DNA of 64,000 bases from Nymphaea colorata (GCF_008831285.2 NC_045146.1:14585289-14649288); one strand, 5' to 3'; positions 24,846 to 36,715 are shown, numbered from the stretch's first letter. The notes: generated from the sequence alone by a model not told the origin. Made by a program: numbers and translations.

Positions 24846-26049
24846 GATATGTCTTATATATAGTGATATGTGTTACATATAGTGACATATGTGTATATGT
24901 TTGATCTATGGAAATGAGCATCCACCGTTGAATATGTACTTTATGAACCTCTAATAGTCCTTTTCATGTTGTCCTCGCTAGTTAAAAGGAAAGAACATCC
25001 AAAAATTTTCACCTCATTAGTAAAACAACTTACAAAAAATAGAAAGAAATTTTAGATAAGTTTGGTTGTTTTCGAACATATTTGATTTCCCGGAGGGAAG
25101 ATTCATCTTCTTACATGGAAAATTTTGTGCCCGTAAAATTGCATTTCTTGATCTTGAGACTAAAACTGAATCGCATGGCTATGTCTACTTCCTCTCAAAT
25201 TTTCTTTGAGAGCTTCCCCGTGGCTTCTTTGCTAGAATCGGTTTAAAATGATTGAATTGTAGAATGAGTACAGGAACTTGAGGACACAAAATAACAGCTA
25301 ACGCTTTATTTAAAGCGAAATGGTTTCTTCATGAACGGGTCTCTGAAGTAATTCTTTCATTTTCATATTATTAACAACTCCCATCTATCTAGATGCTCCT
25401 CCCCCTTGCGGAGTTGGATGCAGAAGAAGCCGCCTACTCATCTTCCATCGTAAAGACCATATGATCTATAGAAACCCTTGCTGGTACAGAGTAACAAGAG
25501 AAGTATTGAGAATCTAAGATAAGGTCGCGGATAGATGAATGAGCGATAGGTGCCAAGTGAAAGTGCAGTCATTTATGCAGTTGAGGCATTCTATCAGACC
25601 GAGAGATTTGAACCTTGTTCTTACATGACCTGATTAATTCGATTAATTAGATTCGTTGTTCTTTATATGTTCTTTATAACATGAAAGAACTTCATTAAGC
25701 CTAAGCAAGCACAGGGCCTACAAAACGGACAACCGAGCCAAATAATTCAGATTAATTAGATTCAAACTCCAATTTGGTTTAGTTTGTGAAATTGGATTTT
25801 AAATTTTAATTTTCTTTATTCGTACTTGAATCAAATAATTCGATTAAACCAGTTAACATCTTAGTCTGTGCCATCAAGGTTCGACTTGCCTAGTACACTT
25901 TTCATTCAAGGGAAGACCACGAATCACACGTCAAAATGTGACGACGATTATGGAATTCGAACCTGAGAATGTGCACCGCCGTGGTAGTTAGGGACTGATG
26001 ATCCGGCGGCTTTTTGGATGGTGGAGTGAAGCTCTAAACTATAGAGCGT

Positions 26050-26313
26050 GCGGCGGATTCAAAAGTTTCTTCCGGAATCATCTCAAAGGAACTCGAATCA
26101 TCGGCTCGATACGTGTATCAAGAAGGTGGAGTATTCCAAAAACATCTCAAAGAACTCGAATCATCTTGATACGTGTAGCCAGAAAGTGGGGTGAGCTGCC
26201 ACGTAGATCACCGGAACGGCGGCGGATTCAAAAACTTCTTCGAAGACCATCTCAAAAGAACTCAGAATCAACTCGATACGTGTAGCAAGAAGGTGAAGTG
26301 TGCTGCCACGTTA
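26050..26313 (+). promoter_or_regulatory. Three tandem ABRE-like promoter units
   Basis: Three related units precede the 26,454 gene. Each has catctcaaaRgaactcRgaatca-type sequence, then gatacgtgta and agaaRgtg. The ACGTGT cores are at 26111-26116, 26171-26176 and 26278-26283; units 2 and 3 add a second ACGT core in gctgccacgt at 26201-26204 and 26309-26312. Units 1 and 3 also share cggcggattcaaaa upstream (26,050 and 26,219). ACGTG is the core recognised by ABI5/ABF bZIP factors. Five such cores in 200 bp strongly suggest abscisic-acid or seed-maturation control. Confidence 0.65.
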
Positions 26314-26379
26314 ACCACAAGAAGATGGTCGTTGCTTCGCCACCACTCAGCCCTTCCTTTTTTCTTCTTCAGAGATCGC

Positions 26380-26427
26380 ATGGTCATCTTTGGTCGTCCT
26401 GATTCGCCTGCACCTCCTGGGCTATAG
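26380..26427 (+). promoter_or_regulatory. Upstream ORF in the leader of the seed-type gene (15 codons)
   Basis: ATG at 26380 opens a 15-codon frame (MVIFGRPDSPAPPGL) ending TAG at 26425-26427, 26 nt before the main ATG. It matters only if transcription starts upstream of 26,380, which is not shown. Confidence 0.35.
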
Positions 26428-26453
26428 ACGGAGGAGGTAGAAGGAGTAGAGGC

Positions 26454-28386
26454 ATGCTCTGCCATGTTCTGAGGTTGGGTTGTACTTCTCTGCTCGGTTC
26501 CTCAGGGCCTTCCTCCTCGATTCTCGGCAGCTGCCCAAGACGGCACAAGGCCTCTCGCTTCCTCAGGTCGTTGCAGCAATCTCCGGGAGGCGCGAGTGAT
26601 AAGTCATCGTCGACCGACGGGGAGGAGATGCAGGGTCAGCAGGAGCAGCAGCCGGAAAAGCTCGGGTGATTGTCCTTGAGGCTACCTCTTCTCTGCATCA
26701 CATACTTATATCATCTATTATATATATACATATACACACATACAATGGTAGCGGGAAGAATTTTGTAACTGAAATTTTTCATTGGTGGATTCTTATTTGT
26801 AATAGTAATCAGGAAAAGTATGAAGATTACGCGTAACGTTTCATGGTGGGATGGATTGATTTGCTTGCGGATTATATATTACTTAGTTTCGGGTGCAGGG
26901 ATATAATGGCCGAATCGTTCGGGGAAGCATATGCGACTCGTTCAGAGGAGGAAGGGTTCGGAGGCATATATGGCGAATCTCAGACTTTTGTTAGAAAAGA
27001 GAGAGTTGCGGTTTCTAAGGTTGTTCAGGAGGGTCAACCAGGTTGGGTTCCTTTCTTCTTCTTTCTCTACAGTTCCTCGCTGCTTTATATGGTCTTTTTC
27101 TCGCTGTGTAGTTGCTTAATAAGATTCAAGCACTTCGAGAGTTTTTGCATGTTGTTGTTGTTGTTTTTTTTTTTTTTTTAATTTTTGGGATGTGCAAATA
27201 TGATTTTACAACTTTAAAAGTTTTAACTGCAATCATCATGATCCAACACATGCATGCTACTCAGCTCTTAGATGAACCGTTCACTGTATTGTTTTATGGG
27301 ATTTCAAAAATTTTAATTTCAGATTGTTTAACTTTTCTTTTTATAAAATCATGTTTGCAAGTTCAGATGGTTCTATATGGAAAGACGATTCTAGGTTTTG
27401 CAGATATAGATCTATGTGTTTGGATTGGACGCTTTAGATTCTGTACTCCCTGTGCAGTACACTACATGATATCTCCAACCTCTGCTAGTCTACTGGGCAC
27501 CTGACATTCATTGAATTCTTGGCACAAATATTTTTTTCTGCAATCATTTTTAAAATTTCAAGATTTGAACGTTGGATTATAAAATTAAAAAATAGAACTC
27601 ATTTGAGAGTCAATCTTTTTAGCTTTTTTCTTTTGCCTTGTAAATAGGAACCACATGCATGCACACCAGGCATACTTGACAGTTTTCAAATGTACACATA
27701 CTGCATCTCGAATTATGGAGCCGAGTGTAATCTTAAAATTGTAGTTTGTTGGTCGGTGTCCCAGATATAAAATTATGTGTATGTTCATTTTAGGGTTTCT
27801 GCAAATCCAACGTTCCTCACATAGTAAAATCCATCCTTTTATAACGATGCTTAACTTCGTGGCATACAGAGATTGATACAGAATAGATTTTGGTTGCTCT
27901 CAACACTATTTGCACCTCTATTATAGAAGAGCATTATGTTCTTGGAATCGTGCAAGATGTTCGAAGAACAGGCTCTTTTGGTATGAAAAACGTAGTATGA
28001 TTAATTATACGATTGATGGATCTGGAGACCAACAACACAACAATGCTTCGTTATTTGATTATGCAAATGTCTTCTAAAATTAAGCACGATATGATGTTAC
28101 TGATAGTTTCATGAAATCTGCTCTAAAAATTTTATTGTTTCATAAATTGCTCTAAAAGCTGGAATTGGAATTGGGTTTAACCAAGTGTGTGGAACATTAT
28201 AACTATATATAGCACTTAGAACAGTACTGTGAACGATTTGAAAAGACAAAAATGAAGATCAGTAAAGGGGCGGGTTGATGATTCAATTAATTTCGTATCT
28301 CTGCAGACTATGATGACACCCAAGGAAGCACGGTGAAAGAGACGGAGAAGGGAAGGAACTCCACGGAAGAAAGTGCTTCTACATAG
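26454..28386 (+). CDS. Small hydrophilic, probably seed-maturation/LEA-like protein
   Basis: Three exons in frame: 26454-26665, 26899-27041, 28307-28386; 144 aa. Residues 1-45 (MLCHVLRLGCTSLLGSSGP, then RRHKASRFLRSLQQ) are basic, Ser/Leu-rich and free of acidic residues, like a mitochondrial targeting peptide. The rest is hydrophilic and probably disordered: Gln/Glu-rich at 55-70, a likely conserved block GEAYATRSEEEGFGGIYG at about 80-97, and a Ser/Thr/Glu-rich tail ending STEESAST. No Cys after the first 26 residues and no enzyme motif. I recall a seed-expressed unknown protein of this kind beside SCL4 in Arabidopsis (At5g66780), but this identity needs a search. The promoter carries three ABRE-like units, fitting expression in maturing seeds or under dehydration. 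Introns are 233 and 1,265 nt. The ATG chosen is the first in frame with the spliced product. Confidence 0.68.
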
Positions 28387-30539
28387 ACGTATTCACATGC
28401 TACTTTATTACCCTGTTTCATGCTTGTGTGTGTGTGCACTTCCTACGTACATATGAGAGTTGAAACTGAAGCTTTGTAAGCCTTAATTTGCTCGTTTATG
28501 GTAGTTGGACGTATACTGTAAGATCAAAGGCAGCTCAAAGAGAGACACAAGAAAGAAGAAAAATATTTAGTGAATGCTTTTAGTAGTAGCGTGATGTATA
28601 TATGAACAACGATATTTAAGAAAACGTTGCACAACAAGATTGAAGGGTGGAATATGTCAGCTTGTTGCAGAGTATTTTCCTGGTTAATTTCGACTTATGC
28701 TTTCGTGCTCATGACCGCCTTTAGAATAAGGTCAAGGGTGATGTATACATGAACCGAATTAACGAAAATTTGGTATAGTCCAGATAGTTTACGTAACTAA
28801 TGTCTAGATGGTTTATGTATCCGCTGAGTCCCGTTGCCTTTACTTCTTACTTCTTGTAATATTACACCTTTTATAGTTTCTAATATTTGCAATATGGTGA
28901 GTATTGTACTCGTAATTAACTATTGCTAGAAAAAATAATAAAAATTGAACTTTGATACTAATTTTAAAAAGCAACAGATAACACTTCGTCATCCCCCTTT
29001 TTTTTTTGTAAACTAATTTCAAAAAATTAGAAACGGTTTATGAACACTTGCGCAAATGATAAATTGCTGCTGAACTTATGAAAGTTACCAAGTAAGCACA
29101 CTCAGTTTTTAGGGGTAATTCTCAAAGAGATGCTTAGTACCAGAAAACAATACTTCATTTCTCTCTTAACAAAGGGAAGTCATTTTTGTCTTCCAAGTAT
29201 ACTTTTGTTGTCTTACGTAAAATTGACGATCATTTGTTTTTTCTCTCGCTTTTAAGAGACTTTTGAAGATTTATCTTAAAAGCTGAGAAAACCTATTTGC
29301 TAATTACTTTTTAGAAGGTTGAGCGGCGATGTGACCAGCTAACGGCAAGCGTTGATTTATCTAGGATATGAGAACCCACCAAAAACAACTTTCTTCATGG
29401 TTCAAATAACTTGTCTGGTGCAATACCGAAAGAAGAAAATGTCGGTTCTCGAGTTAATTTCTGATAGGATTTTTTATATCTAAGGTCTCCTTACACCGAA
29501 CCAACGAGTACTTTTCCTATTGGAAGCTCAGAAACTAAAGTTAAAGAGCATGATTTGTTTAATGAGGAAAGAAGTAGATGGTGGAATCAATGCACTAACT
29601 GACATTCATCATTCATTGGGTTGACGTTCATTGCGTTTTGCAATTGCTATAGGTGATAATCTTAGGCTGGAAAAAGAAAGGGGTGAAATATTCGTCCTGT
29701 TTTTTCAACCAATCCTTCTCATGGATCAACCAAAAGACACATTTGCGTTGGAACTATATGGTTTTTTTTGTTAAAGATCAACCTGCTACAACAAACCTGC
29801 AACAGCCACAAAGCAAAGCAGCAACAGTAAGAAGCAAAGCAGTAGGGAGACAGATCGGAGAAAATAAATGGTCAGTAATGGGATTTACTTCCTCTGTTTT
29901 ATTTTGTACGCCCTAATCTCTATGTGCAAAGTAAATGCTGGGCTTAAACTATAAGCTGCTTTGTTCTTTTCAGTTTCCTTTGTTCCTAAATTATTAATGT
30001 CCTTAACTTTCTTATAAAGTTATAATTGACGTCGTAATGGATGAGCGGCCAAAACATAGTAAGACGTTTAGGGGCGGAACCTGGAAATTTCTGGCGAAGG
30101 GAAGGGACATCCTTAATAAATTTTAAATTTTTAAGAGGCATCAACATAATACGAAGATGCGCCCCACAAATTATATATGTCGCTCCAACGGCATGCACTG
30201 ACCAATATGGTCAGTGCCCGTTGTAGGAAGAAAGAATTTCTCGACTGCCGCAGTATGTAGCAACTCAGTCTGCTACAGTATTTTTATAGGATCCTCCCCA
30301 CATGACTGTGCTGCTGTGGGACTTGCCTACTGCATGTGCTCAAGGGACTGAATTCTTGGTTTCGTTTCTGTACTTAAATTATACTCAGTTTGATTACAAT
30401 GAGATGGTTAGATCCAAAACTAAATATTTGGAAAGTTGGATTTACATTGGACACAAAACAAGCTAAGATCATTCATTAAATAACAAAGTTGGGGGCAGTT
30501 GACTTGTTTCTTTGAATTGGAATCAGTTTCAGAATCAAA

Positions 30540-31110
30540 TTTGGAGATAGAATGTGTGATCCGATTCGACCGGATCTGCATCCCTTTCTTCGTTGCTGAA
30601 TGAACGCCATCTGCCGTATCGACAGTATTGGACGCCTCTCAAAACCGCAATACACCATAAGATCCACACCAGAATTCAGACGTCCAAGGAAGGGCGCAGT
30701 ACCCGGCGACAGTGCTGGACGTCCGGTAGCTGGGGCAACGGTCGGCGCGACCCACGTGAGTCGGTGCAGGGGGCTCAGGTCGATTATTGAACTTGGCAGA
30801 AACGTGGGACCCTGCGGTCCCTTCCCCTCGGCCGGAACGCCGGCAGGTTGCAGCCTGACCAGCGCGCAGTTTGCGGGGGCGCAGGCACCAAGGTCGGCAA
30901 CGGACTCGGGATGGAGACCACCGGTACAATCGATCTCTCCTCTCCTCTCCGTAAATGGCATCACAGACGGCCGGACTACGACCTCTTCTTCCATTCGTTC
31001 CACCATCTTTCTCTCTCTATCGGAACCGGGAGTTGGAATTGTCCGGTTCGACAGGGCCGGAGCAACCGTCACATGCGGATGCACGGAACGTGTTGTCCAT
31101 GCCTTGTAAA
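30540..31110. other. GC-rich island with open frames on both strands, unassigned
   Basis: About 570 bp of GC-rich, CpG-containing sequence in AT-rich surroundings. A 202-aa frame is open on the minus strand (30,476-31,084) and a 169-aa frame on the plus strand (30,600-31,109). Long frames on both strands are expected from high GC content, and neither shows a domain I know. It could be a first exon, a promoter island, or a fragment captured by a transposon. Confidence 0.3.
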
Positions 31111-32221
31111 TTTAACGTTTCCAGAATTGAGTAGGGAGTGGTGGAAGGCAAACTCGAGTCTCGAGAAGCAGCTAACCGTGCTTGTTACTCTAGAAGAAAG
31201 AGAAGTTCTGTTCCACTGCCGGAAACAGCAGATGACCTGTTGTTTCGCTTGATCCAAAAGCAACAAACCTGACGTACCCCATTGGCAACCTGAAAACTGG
31301 GCTCCCCAAAAAATTCTATACAATAAAAGACTCTTCGGTACTGATATACTGCTTGCTCATGTGGAGTACTACATTTCAGTCATTCCGCGACGACAGCCAG
31401 CTCCATTGGAAGTCGAGGTCTTTTAACTTTGTTTAAGGGAAATCCGAGTAAAACCTTCAATAAATCCCAGTAAAACTTTGTTGAGTGGATCTACCGTACA
31501 TCCTTTTTAACTTTAACTCGGGCCGTTGTGTTTGTCAAAATTTACAACATAAAAAGAACGACACACCAAAGCCTTCAAAATTTACAACATAAAAGAATGA
31601 CGCACCAAAGCGTTCAAACCTCAAAGTTTGAAATATCTTGCCTCTCGATTGCACTATGCCCCTTTATTCTTTCAAAAAAACTGTTTTCATGACTCAAATT
31701 TTTTAATCAATGACTCATAATCAAGATGATCGCTGTACAACCAAGGGTACCTTGGACAACCTAACATGATTAAAAGAGCCCTACCGATCAGAAGCAAAGA
31801 TCCTACATGCTATATGGATTTGAATCCAATCCATGGAACCTTTATATGGCATGCCTTCTATCCGGGTGCAATGAATTAACTCGGCGGATGTTCGTCGACA
31901 GGCGATGACATTTGGCTTTTGCAGATGTAGTGAACTCAACTATATGATAGCAGTTCTTGAGTAAACATATTATTATCATTCAACTCATTTTTTCACGTTT
32001 GTGATGATGTGAATGTGGGGATTGCTAGCGGTATTACTCTCACTTTCCCTCGAATGTGAGGAAATGATTCACGTTAGACCAAGAAAAATGTCCTAAGGTT
32101 TATAATTGGCTTCCACCTTCACTTCTTGTAACATCTGTTTCATAATTTACGGGTCCATGTTGTTATAATGTAGGTTAATACATTATATTAAATGGTCAGA
32201 CATTGCTTAACATTTTGTTAC

Positions 32222-32396
32222 ATTAGGGTATGTTTGGCAATAGTGACAAGTTATTATTGTTTCATGAATATGTCCTAAAGATTGAGACAAATTTTATACA
32301 ATACTATGTTACCTTGGTCTATGAATGTCTATCATTTTTTGAAGTAGATTTCATGAGACAGTGACAACTTGTTACCGTTGTCAGATAGACCCTAAT
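32222..32396. mobile_element. MITE-like element, 175 bp
   Basis: Left end ATTAGGGTATGTTTGGCAAT; right end on the other strand ATTAGGGTCTATCTGACAAC, extending to a shared ACAAGTT about 30 bp in. Interior words such as tttcatgaatatgtcctaaagattgag recur in the next element. No coding capacity and no clear target-site duplication. Confidence 0.6.
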
Positions 32397-32847
32397 CTAT
32401 CTCACTCTTGGTATGATTGATACATTACACACTTTAGGTGATTGAATGAAACAATTGGGGATGTGTTAGATTGATATGGAAATCTTTTTTTCAGCGGCCT
32501 TAAAAAGATCGAGAGAAGTACATAAAGCGGATCTCCTCTTGGGTTCATCGAGAATTGGAAAATTATGTAAAATGACACTTTTTTTTTTATATGGTGATGA
32601 GAATCTATATAGGCAGGAATTGCTATCGAGCTATGTTCTGCTCTACACAACTTCGATCAGAAGCCAACTAACTTAATTTGCTCATCTATGTTGCTGCCCG
32701 GTTATGAAGTCAACTCATTGACTAGAGCTTAAATGATGCCCATAGTCTCCCTTTAATATGAAAACCTGTGAACTGATTGTATATTCGGTCATGTGTACGA
32801 GTCTTAGAGAGTGCAAATGTAAACATGGTATATGGCGACATCTAAAG

Positions 32848-33015
32848 AGGGTGTTTGGTAATAAGAATACTAACACAATATTCATACAATCTTTGAGACA
32901 TATTTATAGGACATAGTGTAATAATGCTCAATGAATCCAAAGATTGAGACAGATTCATAGAACATTATATTAGTTCGTAAAACGTTGTATTAGTGTTCCT
33001 ATTGTCGGGTACCCC
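32848..33015. mobile_element. MITE-like element of the same family, 168 bp
   Basis: Left end GGGTGTTTGGTAATAAGAAT; right end on the other strand GGGTACCCGACAATAGGAAC, both followed by ACTAAYAC. The interior has the palindromic pair caatctttgagacatattta and caaagattgagacagattca, so the whole element could fold into a hairpin. It shares the inner words aaagattgagacaRatt with the element at 32,222. Confidence 0.6.
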
Positions 33016-34621
33016 CAAAAAATATGTAAACGAAGAGAAGGATTTCAAATGTGACTCTGTCTTTGTTTGCATCCTGACCAGGACATCTTTTTCTAGGGTA
33101 AGAGAATGCCACTTGGAAAAAAAATAATTGTACACTTCTGTTCGCTCACAATCTATCTAAGGTGAAGTGGAGAGTTATAAAACTTAAGTTTTGAGTGGGG
33201 GTGTTTTGGGTCAAAAGAAAGAAAGAGCAAGAGCCGCTCAAGTCATGGCCTGTGTGGTGATTTTGTCACGAGAGAACCCATCCGTGGGATGCAGTAGCAT
33301 GGCAAGGTTTTTTGAGATTAATAAGAAGAGTGTCACTAGATGCTCTTTGAAATGAAATGCCAGACCATCTGTGCCATGATAAGAGATGGGAGGGGAGAAA
33401 ACACTTTTAATGAAATGGGTGGGGCACCATTTTGCTATCAAAGTGTGCTTGCATGAAAAAAGAAAAGTGTTCTAAAAGGAAGGTGGTAAATGCTCAAGTG
33501 CCTCATTGGGATGGGAGATGCCTAATTAGTGTTTGCGCTCAGTACTGGCGTCCGTAGTCACCACGTAGTAGAGATGGCATCCGCTCATGTACTCCCACAG
33601 CGAAAAAAGATCAGTAAGCCTATCAGCCCCAGGCAGGCCTTAATGATTCCCACATTGACCTACTGCTGCTTAAAACGCTTTTCCCCTTTTTCTTTCAAAC
33701 GTGCAAAGGATATATGCCTCCGGCCCTCTGGTCGAGGCACACGCCCTGTATCTGTATGTTGAAGTTTTGACATCATGGAACATGAAGCGCTTACAGGAAC
33801 TTAGAACACTACGCTCCAAATATGTAAACCAAGTCAAGGCAGAGTTGGACGGGCTTTTGAGATCTTCCTCATCAAATCTGTCATATGGGGCAAAGCTAAA
33901 GGGGGGATGCCCAGAGTGCCCACTTCTCTTATTTTAAAGTTTCGCTTCCCTAGATCCCTCAGATTGGCTTTGAATATACTTCCCATTTACTGGTAACTGT
34001 CATCTGAATGCATTCGAAGTTTGCAGGCTTGTCCGCAGCCCCACTATGGCTCCAGCAGAGCGCAGACACAAGTATCGCCAATTCGTCCCTCTTTCGTCTT
34101 TCACAAGCAAACTGTGATCCCTGGTCCTTAACAAAGACACTTTGCCCAGATCTACAGATAAAAGAGAGGAAGGCAATCTACAATTAGAAACTCTTCTGTA
34201 ATTGAATGATTCATTTGTCTGTCCCCAAGTAGGTTTCAGGGCAGTGCCGAACGATAGGAATCGGTTCATCAATCTACAATATGCTTTCAATCGTGTTCTC
34301 TTCGAAGTAAATGTACCCACAGTCTGACAGTAACGCGCACAGACCTGAGCTGAATGGCAGTCCATTAACTTGCTAATGGAATGAGGACTCGAAATATAGA
34401 GGAAGGAAAGAGAAAAACAGGAAGACAGACACGTATGCCATCCGATAGAATCTGTACAAATTGTAACAATAAAGAAATTGATCAAAAAAGATTACAAGGA
34501 GAGAGAGAAAAACAGGAAAAAAAAAATGTTAGGAAGGAGAAGATGCAGCTGCATCGTGCCTGTAACCAGGGCAGAGTCCCTCTCGCTCGCTCGCTTTCTC
34601 TCCCTCTCTCTCTCTCCCTCT

Positions 34622-36623
34622 CTAACGCCAGGTCGAGACCGTGAGGAGAGGCGTATCATCCCAAGCAAGAGAAAGGAATCCTGGTGGGGACTCGAGAAGC
34701 GAGTAGCTGGTGCTGTAATTGTAATCCCAGAGAAGTATCTTGGCCTGACTCACTGCATAGTGGCTCGGCTTCACCGGCTCGAACCCGGCGGACTCCATCC
34801 ACATTCTCCACCTCTCCTTCCCCTCCGTCCTCTCCCCGCGCTCCGCCCCTTCCGTGCCCACCACCGCCGCGATCCTCGGCCCGAATATCCACCTCTCCAC
34901 GTTCAGTCGCGCCGTCGAGTCCCTCGCCATGCTCGGCTCCAGCGACTCGAATGCCGCCGAGTAGTAGCTCAGTGCGTTTTCGAACCTCTGGGGGAAGTCG
35001 ACCCCGTTCAGGCACGACTCGTACTCGCCGAGAGTCACCACCCGGGGGCTCAGCGACTTGGCGACCTCCAAGGCCTTTTCCACGGCTGCCGGCGTCTCCC
35101 CAAGCAGCCGGTGAAGCTGCAGCATGAAGTTGACGGCCAGGCATTCGTCCGGTTCGACTCGGAAGCATGACTTTTCCAACTCCTCCAGCGGCGCCGTGAC
35201 AGGGAAGAACTCGAGGTCCAGGCCCAGGAGTTGAGCAAAACCCTTCAGGCGCTTGCCCGTGGCCACCAGCGAAGCCAGGGGGGTTGGACCTAAGCTGGCC
35301 GCAGGAATGCCGGATATTCGGACGGCTGATGGCTTCCCCGATGAACGGGTAGCCAGGGCCTGAAGGAGCGATGCCCACTGGATGCCCTGGTCTATGCCGA
35401 AGTCGACGATGTGTATGCGGGAGGCGGATTCTGTGGCCTCGAGGATGGCCTGATTCGCCGTCAGGTGGGCGAATTTGGAACACGGCCCGGCATCATTGAG
35501 GGCTTTGTAAGATAAGGTCAGGTCCTTTGTGGAAGGAGAAGTGGAGGAAGAAGGTGGACGAGGACGCACCACCGGTTCCATGGTCGGATTCGAAAGGGAG
35601 AGGCGAGAGACGAGGGCTTCGATGAAATGGAAGGAGACGCGGCTGCTCGGCTCACCGGTCTCCGACGAAGATTCCCGCAGCCGAGAGAGAATATCGATGG
35701 CACGCTTGGGCTCCGTATCCACCAGGCACGCAACCTCCACAAGCGCCCGGAGTAGCGGCGAGCTGTGCTCCTTCACGGGCTTTGGGGAACCGAGCCGCTT
35801 CTCCTCGGGGTGGCTCCGCCCATCGGAGGCTGCACGTTGTGGCGGCGGCGGTAGGGTCGGTGGTTGGGATACTGCGGCCGCCGATGCTGCTCCGCGGCCG
35901 GGCGGCGACACCGTCCTACATGGTGACGGAGATGTGGGGGTTGCCCAGTGCCCGATCGGAAGAGGAACAGGGGCAGCGGCAGAGCAGAGGGGAGCGGCCG
36001 TGGTGGCTGCCGCGTTCCACGAACTTCCGCCGCTTCCACCGCTGCCGGCGGAGCTTGGACTAGGGTTTTGGGAGGGGGGATCGCCCAGGATGTGGTCGAG
36101 GCCCGTGACCATCGGCCACGAGTCTCCGACGGTACAGGGGAGATCGGAACTCTCGATTGATTCACACGGATTGCTGCCGCTGTTGTGGTTGGTGGTGGTG
36201 GTGGCAGCAGCGGGGGCGGCACTCTCGAAGCAAGACCTCAAGCTAGCACCTCCACCACTTTCCACCCCGTTGAAGTCGTTGATCAACCCTTCCATCCACT
36301 CATAGCCGTCGCCGAACCCAGCGCTACTAATAGCCACCTGCGGATCAGGCACTCTGAACCCTCCCTTCTCTTTCTTGGCCAGGCCCTCCATGGCCGCCGT
36401 CTCCACCCAAACGCCGGTTGGCGTTCTATCCGCTTCCATGGACGGATACAGGAAGACCTGTTCGGCATTTACGGCCACTGAATACATGCCCGCGGAGAAG
36501 CCGCTAGTCCCCACAGCAAAACCCTCGCCGCCGTAATCGTTATGGGCCCATGGGTTTAGGGCGAAGCCGCTGCTGGTGGGAATGTGATGTTGAAGATGAT
36601 GTTGTTGCTGCTGCTGCTGCTGC

Positions 36624-36655
<32 letters not shown>

Positions 36656-36715
36656 CTGTATTACCTGCTGCGCGATGGCCATCAGATTTCCACTGTCCGC
36701 GCACATCAACTCCAT
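34622..36715 (-). CDS. SCL4/SCL7: GRAS-family transcriptional regulator, SCARECROW-LIKE 4/7 type
   Basis: One intronless frame of 697 aa, stop TAG at 34622-34624. The N-terminus [19 protein letters not shown] is nearly the same as the start of Arabidopsis SCL4 and fixes the ATG. A 19-residue polyglutamine tract follows at 20-38, then about 270 poorly conserved residues rich in Ser, Pro and Ala. The GRAS domain covers roughly 316-697: first leucine-rich region ([20 protein letters not shown]), VHIID motif ([14 protein letters not shown], about 432-445), second leucine-rich region, PFYRE region ([20 protein letters not shown]), and SAW region ending [15 protein letters not shown]. There is no DELLA motif, so it should not be a direct gibberellin switch. 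GRAS proteins act in the nucleus, usually through partner DNA-binding factors; the exact role of SCL4/7 is poorly known. SDH1 and DWF4 follow on the same strand. Confidence 0.95.
36601..36659 (-). repeat. CAG/CAA polyglutamine tract in SCL4/7
   Basis: Nineteen consecutive Gln codons: mostly CAG, with CAA codons in the middle and at the distal end. The mix of codons suggests a tract of some age and stability. Confidence 0.95.

Larger units (their letters stand above)
15751..26049. other. Gene-poor 10-kb spacer with repeats
   Basis: No gene could be supported. ORFs are short, lack recognisable domains, and several run through microsatellites. The stretch holds TA repeats (16302-16346, 24469-24531), a CT repeat (20830-20857), two tandem duplications (18481-18731, 23589-23829), a diverged pair near 21,940-22,670, possible nested inverted-repeat elements at 16,785-17,835 and a weak copia-like scrap near 24,750. 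Composition is about two-thirds AT by eye. Confidence 0.55.
28387..34621. other. Intergenic, no recognised gene
   Basis: AT-rich DNA with short ORFs only. It contains a GC-rich island (30,540-31,110), a short 38-bp direct repeat at about 31,537-31,615, two MITE-like elements (32,222-32,396 and 32,848-33,015), and a GGGGCGGA-type repeat end near 30,070. About 34,000-34,621 is probably the 3' UTR and downstream region of the minus-strand GRAS gene, including a CT microsatellite at 34,598-34,622. Confidence 0.5.

Noticed and set aside
30476-31084. 202-aa minus-strand frame in the GC-rich island as a gene
   Set aside because: An equally long frame is open on the opposite strand, no domain is recognised, and no clear splice or promoter context supports either. 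Kept only as an unassigned island.
33529-33937. Two overlapping plus-strand frames of 77-78 aa
   Set aside because: No domain, no start context and no supporting splice sites noticed.
34656-36305. Long frames overlapping SCL4/7, including 275 aa in another minus frame and 258 aa on the plus strand (35,529-36,305)
   Set aside because: They overlap the conserved GRAS frame, and GC-rich coding DNA commonly leaves other frames open. None has a recognisable domain.
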